Positions 57,011 through 64,000 of a stretch of 64,000 nucleotides of DNA are shown in pieces. The translations under genes and the position numbers were made by a program. The stretch is from Ostrinia nubilalis (taxonomy: Eukaryota > Arthropoda > Insecta > Lepidoptera > Crambidae). The stretch lies in assembly GCF_963855985.1 (NCBI RefSeq), contig NC_087108.1:10186001-10250000 (forward strand). The letters run 5' to 3'. Numbering within the stretch: the stretch's first letter is position 1; the number at the start of each line of letters is the position of its first letter. Under the pieces are notes generated by a model. The model was not told the DNA's origin. It saw only the letters and a program-made list of their open reading frames with translations, and did no database searches.

Positions 57011-57770
57011 AGACTTGAGAGGAGTAAATGTTATCATATTTGCACCTTAATCCTTAATAGCGCAGTCAAACACCTCTATGAACGTTTACAGCACTTTGAG
57101 TTCGTCCAAACTGCAGTACCTACATCCGTGTTTACAGTCCGGCAACTGGTGGACAGCGGGCACCTTCGATGTTTTGTTAATAAATTAAAGACCAAATCAA
57201 CAAAAATCTACTTTAGAATCTTAGAGTGGGCCTAGTTGCCGGAAGAAACAATATTTAAAAATTCAATCCAGCGACTTGGTCCGTGGAACAAGCTAAAAGT
57301 TTTCCAGGTCGCTGGAAGACTCCGCGAGTCAAACTCGCACTTGGCCTGCTATTTTTTTGTAATAGATAGTTCATCATCATCATCATTTTATAGGACGTCC
57401 ACTGCTGAACATAGGCCTCCTCCAATGCTTTCCACGTTGCCCGGTAGGTAGCGGCCAGGGTCCAGCATCTTCCTGCTACCTTCAACGTACTGTTACTGTC
57501 TGACTGTAAACACAGAGGTACGTCGTAGAAGCAATAATGGACTTTATTTATTTATTATCTTTAAAACTCCGACTCTACCTTTCCTTTTACCATTATATAC
57601 TGGAGAGTCGTAAATGTTATCATATTTTGCACCTTAATCCTTCATAGCGCAGTCAAACACCTCTATGAACGTTTACAGCACTTTGAGTTACGCCTCAACT
57701 GCAGTACTTCTGTGTTTACAGTCAGTCAGTTTACACTGCGCAGCCGCTGCTGAAAGATTAAGTTTCTTGG
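57011..57770. repeat. Direct duplication of about 130 bp, 580 bp apart, with a retroelement fragment between
   Basis: The block AAATGTTATCATATT(T)TGCACC, CTTAATCCTT, ATAGCGCAGTCAAACACCTC and TATGAACGTTTACAGCACTT occurs at 57026-57140 and at 57610-57720. Between the copies at 57368-57490 is an inverted (ATG)n-tailed fragment beginning TCATCATCATCATTTTATAG. Confidence 0.6.
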
Positions 57771-59560
57771 CAGCACTTTATAAATAACCATCAATTTGGG
57801 TAAGGGTCCGTATTCACTGGAATATCGATTGGGGAATTTTGAGTTGTCTTCGGGGGAATCTTTTGTCTTGAGTCTTTTGTTCGATTAAATACAATGGAAG
57901 TAATACAGAAATAGTTTTGATCGTTTTCCCGTTAAACAGAGTTCAACAGGATGCGTTACAGGTAAAGATATCTTAGTTATTAAAATTTTGTAGCCGTAAG
58001 AGTCGCCTGTAAAACTAAATTATAAAAAACTTGAAAAAATCGAACTGTCTAAGGTGGGGATCGATCCCACTTTATTCCTAACTTAGGAAATTCGATTTTA
58101 TCAAATTATTTATAAGAAAGATACCTTCTTTACTATCTTGTACTATAGTAAAACTAATATTCATTAGTCGTCAGTTTGTGCGTTTGCAAGACAGAGACAA
58201 AAAGTTTACAATCGCTAAAAAGCCTTGAAAATACATAGGTAGGTACTTACTTGAGCAATAATAAATAAATTTATTTCTGCATAAGATGTAAGAAAATTCT
58301 TTCAAGAATCATCCTCGAAGTTCTTTACTTCAGAAATATGTTTTTATTATTCACTAGCTTTCCGCCCGCGGCTTCGCCCGCGTGGAATTTTGTCTGTCAC
58401 AGAAAAACAATATCGCGCGCGTATTTGCTCACCGTTTAGACCTACCCTGGACTACGACAAACATTTTAAAACCAAAATCAGCTCAATCGGCCCAGCCGTT
58501 TTCGAGTTTTAATCAGACTAACGAACATCAATTCATTTTTATTTATTAGAAGATTATTCGAATACGTATGTTAAAAGCTAAGATCATGGAAGTAATGTAG
58601 CCAGTTCTGATTGTTGTCAATTTACGAGTAGCTGGGCTCAAGATTTAAATTATAGATTGAGAATGAGATTTTTGATAAACCATGCATTTCCCCTAGATAA
58701 TGGTAGAGTCGTTATTAATTCATTTTGTTATATTCGAAGTTTTCCAACAGTTAGGTGTAGCCCCGCAGAAACGTAGATTCACAGACACCCATTTAGATGT
58801 TCATGTGACGTAATATTTTGCAGAAATATAAGTGCTATAGTCATTTAACTGTTGGATAAGCCGATTGATAGTAAATGATATTTTATGTTAATCAACTTTG
58901 TAAGCGTTTCATAGATTTGACTCTACATAATATTTAACATTGTAAGTAGTTGTTACATTCAACTTTGTAATGCATAATCAACATCATTTCTATGAGTTTA
59001 GTGAATGTTTTAATTAGTTTTAGGGACCTAAATAGGTACTCTCCAAAAGTTATTTAACCTCTAATGCTTGTAGTAAATGGGAGAGCATTGTTTAAGCTCA
59101 TCAATATCATGAAATTAAAAGGCTCTATGTAAGTGTGTACTCCTCTAGAATTAATTAAAAACGACGTTGACTCTACTTTTGAATAAAAAAAATGAGCTTA
59201 CGCAAACAGGCATGTATCTTAACCGATTGAGTCCCAGACGGCATTAATTAATGTCATAACAATTGATTATCTATTGTGTCTAGATTCGCGGAGCTCGAAG
59301 GATTAATGAAGCTCAAGTATGAATCTAAAACTTGCGAACTGAATAAGAACAGTATATTGAAACACAACACACAAACTTTTCTATCTCGTCTATGCTAAAT
59401 CTAAAGATTTCAATAATGAGTTTTTTATTTGTTTATGGTAAACTTAATTTTCAAATGGTGAATTAATCCATCCTAACCGTCATCTAACCTCAGTATATCC
59501 ACCGATACACAAAGAGCGCATGCAATACATAATAATATCCCGAACAGCATCTGTGGGTGT
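57771..59560. other. AT-rich region with one CTTTCCGCCCGCGG repeat
   Basis: 58352-58552 starts CACTAGCTTTCCGCCCGCGG but its 3' half differs from copies A-C (CCAAAATCAGCTCAATCGGC, CCAGCCGTTTTCGAGTTTTA) and ends TTATTAGAAG, a second subfamily. At 58035-58070 GGTGGGGATCGATCCCACTT resembles a tRNA T arm, possibly a SINE relic. No gene is supported. Confidence 0.5.
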
Positions 59561-59770
59561 AACGGCCGGTAGGCGTGGGGCGTTAGGGCGGCGCCCGCGC
59601 ACACGGCCCGACGACAGAAAGCTTCTCCTCGCGCATCGGTGCGCGCGCGCATAAGTTGATTAACGCGGGGAAAACTGATTTATTGTGTCCCGTTGAAAAA
59701 ATAATCGCGCGAGGAAATGTGATGGAGGGCCAGGAGTGGCGCGCGGACTGGCAGCAGCAGAGGATTGACG
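59561..59770 (+). CDS. Possible alternative first exon with ATG, copy 1 of a tandem array
   Basis: A CpG-rich block (GCGCCCGCGCACACGGCCCG) runs into a leader and an ATG at 59722 that opens MEGQEWRADWQQQRID before a donor G|GTCAGT at 59771 (16 codons plus one base). The GC-rich leader, the ATG near the end of the exon and the donor are what a first coding exon looks like. I do not recognise the protein; the rest of the gene would be to the right, beyond 64 kb. Feature limits include the presumed promoter; the coding part is 59722-59770. Confidence 0.45.
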
Positions 59771-60177
59771 GTCAGTCCCGTTTTGTTATTGTCTTTTCCA
59801 CTAGGCATTCTAAGTATTTATAAGTACCTACATAGCTAAGTGTAGAACCCTTACGCAAAAATACAAGAAGTGCCTATTCTGTGCGTGTTGCTAAAGTGAT
59901 TTTATGGATTTTATCGTAAAAAGGGCAAGGTAGGTGATTTTTTCTAACTAAAGTCACTAAAGTTTAAATTGCGTCAGTACTTCAGTAAGTAAAGTATGTT
60001 TGAACCTTTGAGCAGAGCTAGCCGTTTTAATTTTTCAAATAATAACCATCTAAAATATATTTTTAACTTCCTTTTTGGGTGGAGAAGTCTTGACGTATAG
60101 TGAAACAAAAGACCGTTAGGAAAGACGTTTGAAAATGGAATTACTTTATTTTATAATTTGTGCAATCGAACCTCTTT

Positions 60178-60331
60178 GCAAGCTTCTCCTCGCGTATCGG
60201 TGCGCGCGCGCATAAGTTGATTAACGCGGGGAAAACTGATTTATTGTGTCCCGTTGAAAAAATAATCGCGCGAGGAAATGTGATGGAGGGCCAGGAGTGG
60301 CGCGCGGACTGGCAGCAGCAGAGGATTGACG
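60178..60331 (+). CDS. Duplicate of the possible first exon, copy 2
   Basis: Positions from 60178 repeat 59617 onward almost base for base for about 175 bp. They include the leader (GTTGATTAACGCGGGGAAAA), the ATG (60283), the same 16 codons and the donor (60332). The upstream CpG block is not duplicated, so if used this copy would need another promoter. The intervening sequence also matches between units, at lower identity. Confidence 0.45.
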
Positions 60332-61600
60332 GTCAGTCCCGTTTTGTTATTGTCTTTTCCATTATCTAGCGTTAAGTACTTATAAGTAGGCATACTCACA
60401 TACTTGCCTATGTGAAGAACTCTTGCCTAATTTAGAAACAAAAATATGAAAATAAGCTGTGTGTGTGTTGATAAAAAGTGCACAATGTTACGGATTTATA
60501 TTGAAATGGACAAGGTAGGTGATTTTTGCTAACTCAAGTAGGTATTTACTATTTAGTCAATCAGTGGCCAATCCTTTCAGTTTTTAAATAATAACTATAA
60601 AAACTAGTTACATACTTAAGTTAATACTTACTTTTAAGGGGAGAAAAGTCTTGACTAATCTCATAACGAAAATACGCTAATAATAATGGTTAAAGACGCG
60701 TAGGTAGACTGTTAGAAAAGACGTTTGAAAACAAAATTAATACTTTCTTTTACAAATTTTGCAAAGGAACCTCCTTGCATCGGTGCGCGCGCGCAGGAGT
60801 TGATTAACGCGGGGAAAACTGTGATTTATTGTGTCATGATTTTTAGAGTTAATACCTAGTACATACCTTATTTTCGAATACCCATTTCAAGTGTTTTGTA
60901 TCTTTACATAGTGAAGAATTTGTAACTTATTAAAAGAAAAAATATACAGAAACAAATAGGATGTGTGTGTGAAGTTTATTTTATGGATTTTCTCTTGAGA
61001 TGGATAGGGTAGGCCCTTTTCTAACTCAATGTCTAGTCAATCAGTGTATAACCCTTTCAGCATTTCATGACCACCAAATCCTGCCCATTTTGAACTTACT
61101 TTTTGGAGGAGAAAGGTCTTAACTTAACGAATTACGAAAAGACGCGTAGAAGGTTAGAAAAGACGTTTGAAAATGGGAGTACCTTCCTACTGGTTCTAAG
61201 TGTTCTAATTATCTAAGTGAAAACCCTACTTAATTCAGAGAAAAAATACTCCAACAGAAAGAAAGAAATAGGCTGTGTGTGTTAACCAGGAGCGTTTTAT
61301 GGATTTTGTCATTGAAACGGCCAAGGTAGGTAGCATTTTTGCATAATACTCGCATATCCTTCTGTTTTTCAATATTTTATAATAGCCACTGAAAATCTAC
61401 TCTTTCACTTATTTTGTTAGGAAAAGCCTTACTTACACGTAGCTGCGTGACGTAGCAATGTCTCGTTAAAAAGACAGACAAAATACATTTGAAAATGGAA
61501 GCTGGTTACTTACTTAACTCCGCTGAAAAAAAAAGTTGCACGGGTGATAAAATGTGATAGAGTAGAGTGGACGGAAGTAAGTCTTAATTTATGACTATTT
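60332..61600 (+). pseudogene. Decayed units 3 and 4 of the tandem first-exon array
   Basis: Unit 3 keeps CATCGGTGCGCGCGCGCAGG and GTTGATTAACGCGGGGAAAA (60778-60835), then stops at TTTATTGTGTC, with the ATG part missing. Unit 4 keeps only CGCTGAAAAAAAAAGTTGCA and AAATGTGATAGAGTAGAGTG (61532-61585), where the coding part is degraded. Linkers share TATGGATTTT, GGTAGG and GAAAAGACGTTTGAAAA-like phrases at about 560, 600 and 750-bp steps. Confidence 0.65.
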
Positions 61601-62115
61601 TCAGCTTCGTTTTACTTTGTAAAACGTGTAAAAGTACCTTTATGTAGGTATCACAATAATTTCTGAGAACTATTATATATACAAACATATTGTCAAAGAT
61701 AAAGTAAGATGGTGCAACCTAACCATAAAGTTTTTCAATCGCCTGAAACGCGCGCTGCCTTCGCTACGTTTTAGACGCGTGCGTTACCTACTTCAATCAA
61801 TTTTATACAAAGCTACAGAAATGTAGAGATCTAGTATCGGGTGATTTCCCTAAGGGATTTCTTATAACATACTCTTGCGACTAAGAATGTGACATATCCC
61901 AATCGCGTCATGCACATAGATGACGTGTTTCACTGATAGCGTTCATTCATCTATCAGTCGTCACGCCGCGCCGCGTGTCGGGCCCGACGAGTGACGGGAC
62001 GCCGTCGTTTTGCGTGACATTGCTGCACGACATAGTTTTGGGGACGAAAATGTGGTCTGAAATTCGTTTGCTATATGTATGCATAAAACTGAATATACTA
62101 GTGGTTTAGATTTTA
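61601..62115. promoter_or_regulatory. CpG-rich patch, possible second promoter
   Basis: 61925-62060 is CpG-rich (GTCACGCCGCGCCGCGTGTC, GACGAGTGACGGGACGCCG) and contains TATCAGTCG, which fits the arthropod initiator TCAGT. No open reading frame follows with support. It may be another transcription start of the gene presumed to continue right. Confidence 0.3.
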
Positions 62116-62243
62116 GGGCTCTTTCCCACAGACATCCCAGGAAAGCAGGAAGTGCTTTTTTATAAGATCCCTTTTGCAGTGTCCCGTAAAAATTCCTGCA
62201 TTTACTGGATCCCTCAAAACTGGATTGCGGTGGGAAAGAACCC
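62116..62243. mobile_element. MITE with GGGCTCTTTCCCAC ends
   Basis: GGGCTCTTTCCCACAG at the left and GCGGTGGGAAAGAACCC at the right are inverted repeats 128 bp apart; the interior is non-coding. Confidence 0.65.
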
Positions 62244-62330
62244 GTATACAGTCCTATCTAGTCGCTATCTAGTCCTAAACTTAAACTTGTAGGTACATAA
62301 TGGTTACCATACGACACCTTATAAACTTAG

Positions 62331-62447
62331 GCCGGGTTGCACCATCTTACTTTAACTTTGACAAACGTCAAAAATCTGTCAAACTCCATACAAAAAGCAC
62401 CGGTTATCGTCATAGTTACCGTTAAAGTTAGGTGGTGCAACTCAGCC
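62331..62447. mobile_element. Harbinger-like MITE (GGGTTGCACC family), intact copy
   Basis: Ends GCCGGGTTGCACCATCTTAC and AGGTGGTGCAACTCAGCC with TTA on both sides. The reference for the split copy at 40946-41751. An open frame of 164 codons starts in it without an ATG and is not taken as a gene. Confidence 0.75.
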
Positions 62448-63215
62448 TTACGGCCGGTTCACACATGTCTCCGTTTTACTGTTCCGTTTTATCGTGTACG
62501 TTTTTTTTCGTCGATGTATGTATTACTATATACAGAATACTGTGTCATGTGTGAAGTCGCTCATACAAAATACAAAAGACATTTCAGTGTTTTTCAAAGC
62601 GGCAAAAATGGGAACCAAAAATCCAGTTCTGACAGTAGCGCCCCCCTGTCATTGTCACAGGTGGGACGGTTCAGTGTAAGATATCTATACGGTACCAGCG
62701 TCAACGTATCGACTTCCATAGTTAACGTTACGTTAACGTTAACGCCAACGTCAACGTCAACGTCTGAGGGAGACTACAACAGTACGTGGCCTAAGGCGTT
62801 TATAGCCCCTAATCGTCTGTCAAAAACCTAACATTTGCCACTAATTTATATTTTTGCCATTAATCCGTTGAGTAGCCAACAAGTACCTCTTCAAATAGCT
62901 TTTACACAAAATAAAATTAATTTTTCATGCTCGTATTACCCAGCTGCCCCATTCCTTTGTAAGTCTGGTACACAAAACAAAACATGTCATTTGTAATTAA
63001 TGACTGCGATGGGTGGCCGTTTTTTGTAGCAATTAGAACACTCGCCCACTTGAGCGGAAGAATTTCTGACATTGCTGCTTTGCTAATCGAGGATTAGGGA
63101 GTAGTTTGAACGTTTAAAATGTGTTTTAAGGCAGTGACAGTTTGATTTTAGAGCTTCATCATCATCATCATTTCAGCCATAGGACGTCCACTGGTGAACA
63201 AGAGCTTGAGCTTAG
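62448..63215. other. Dispersed repeats and spacer
   Basis: 62630-62690 has GTAGCGCCCCCCTGTCATTG and GGTGGGACGGTTCAG, as at 40785 and 29519. 62720-62763 is a degenerate (AACGTC)n/(GTTAAC)n simple repeat. 63157-63200 is an inverted (ATG)n-family end. Confidence 0.5.
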
Positions 63216-63345
63216 CTTTTACTAGGGGCTTCGCCCGCGTGATTTTTGTTCTGTCACAGAAAGTATAGCGCGCACTTGTCCTATTTTAAAAACCGGGTAA
63301 AACTATCCTGTTTTTACATGGGTCTCAAACTCTTTTTATACCACA
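63216..63345 (+). mobile_element. CTTTCCGCCCGCGG-family repeat, truncated
   Basis: TTTTACTAGGGGCTTCGCCC, GCGTGATTTTTGTTCTGTCA, CAGAAAGTATAGCGCGCAC and AAAACCGGGTAAAACTATCC; the 3' half with the GACA run is missing. Confidence 0.55.
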
Positions 63346-64000
63346 AGCTACTTGTCATTTTGCATACTTTACTTTTAATACGGGAGATAGGGATTGAATG
63401 CTCAGTGTTATTGAACATGCGATTTTTCAATAGGAATTATTTCCACTTACTTTACATAAAGTATTTGAACAAACCATCTTATCTCACCATTTTCAAAGAA
63501 AATCTTGATTAAAAATAGCAGTTTCGTACAAAACGATACATATCACGGATTCACCTTATTTTTGTGTCATAGTAAAAAAAAATTAAACATTGTTTACAAG
63601 TTATGTGTTTCAGATTTACGAGCTTTTAACTAAAGTAAATTTTTAGTAACGTTAATAAAATACTATTTTTGAAGTGCCTCCAAAAATAAATTGCCACTAT
63701 CCTAAGCTTTCTTGCTAAAAAGCTCTAAAAAGAGATAATTTTACACGTGTTCGTACTCCTTTCTCTACATCGTTTCCTGGTACCGGTGCAGTGCGTTATC
63801 AGTTGCCACATGTCTTCTTGTGATAGAGCTAATTTCAAAATTATCTATTTTTTTACAACATGGGTTACCATAAAAAAACTGTAACAAAATGCTTATGCTG
63901 AATGCACGCTTCCAAGTTCGAGCTTTCAGTGAAACCTAAAAAAAATCTGCAACACCAGTTATGTAAATAAAAAAAATGATTGATTGAACAATCCTACGAA
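63346..64000. other. AT-rich sequence to the window edge, nothing recognised
   Basis: No exon, repeat family or inverted repeat was identified. The open frame at 63246-63512 is repeat-derived at its start and hydrophobic by AT bias. Confidence 0.35.

Noticed and set aside
62337..62831. A 164-codon plus-strand frame
   Set aside because: It begins without an ATG in a MITE and passes through other dispersed repeats and a simple repeat.

Overview
This window is nuclear DNA from an animal, almost certainly a moth or butterfly. The protein-coding genes have short exons split by GT-AG introns. The space between them is AT-rich and packed with repeats typical of Lepidoptera: short elements starting CTTTCCGCCCGCGG that end in (GACA)n, (ATG)n-tailed fragments, tRNA-headed SINEs, and many small inverted-repeat DNA elements. 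There is no sign of prokaryotic organisation. The species cannot be named from the sequence.

Five genes are well supported. From left to right they are: a Mediator subunit MED21 homologue (23143-24274, minus, 3 exons); an SLC35G1-like EamA-type transporter (26725-27765, minus); a ZSWIM7/SWS1 homologue (34135-34653, plus, 2 exons); a RAD1 checkpoint-clamp homologue (34646-38107, plus, 6 exons); and an SH2B/Lnk adaptor (42103-51367, minus, 5 coding exons, with a last exon almost 5 kb from the previous one). ZSWIM7 and RAD1, both DNA-repair or checkpoint proteins, overlap by 8 nt at stop and start, which suggests a two-gene transcript.

Region by region: 1-23 kb is gene-poor and full of transposons, with three weak exon candidates (4360, 8506 and a GC-rich first exon near 19.6-20.1 kb). 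23-28 kb holds MED21 and the transporter. 28.3-34.0 kb is a 5.6-kb element or inverted duplication with two 842-bp, almost identical inverted arms. It sits in the head-to-head gap between the transporter and ZSWIM7 and carries several smaller elements inside it. 34-38 kb holds the ZSWIM7-RAD1 pair. 38-42 kb is repeats, including one MITE nested in another. 42-51.4 kb is the Lnk gene, whose SH2 introns carry tandem partial copies of SH2 exons. 51.4-64 kb is mostly non-coding, with a four-unit decaying tandem array around a short ATG-containing, GC-rich first exon (59.6-61.6 kb) whose gene would run off the right edge.

The clearest mobile elements are six hAT-like MITEs. Five have exact 8-bp target duplications that I could read and one has a decayed duplication. 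There are also several large palindromes (9.3-10.4, 14.0-14.4, 15.6-17.0 and 28.3-34.0 kb). I see no rRNA, no functional tRNA, no CRISPR array and no recognisable viral gene. All exon structures were predicted by eye from splice signals and protein-family knowledge; nothing was computed or searched.
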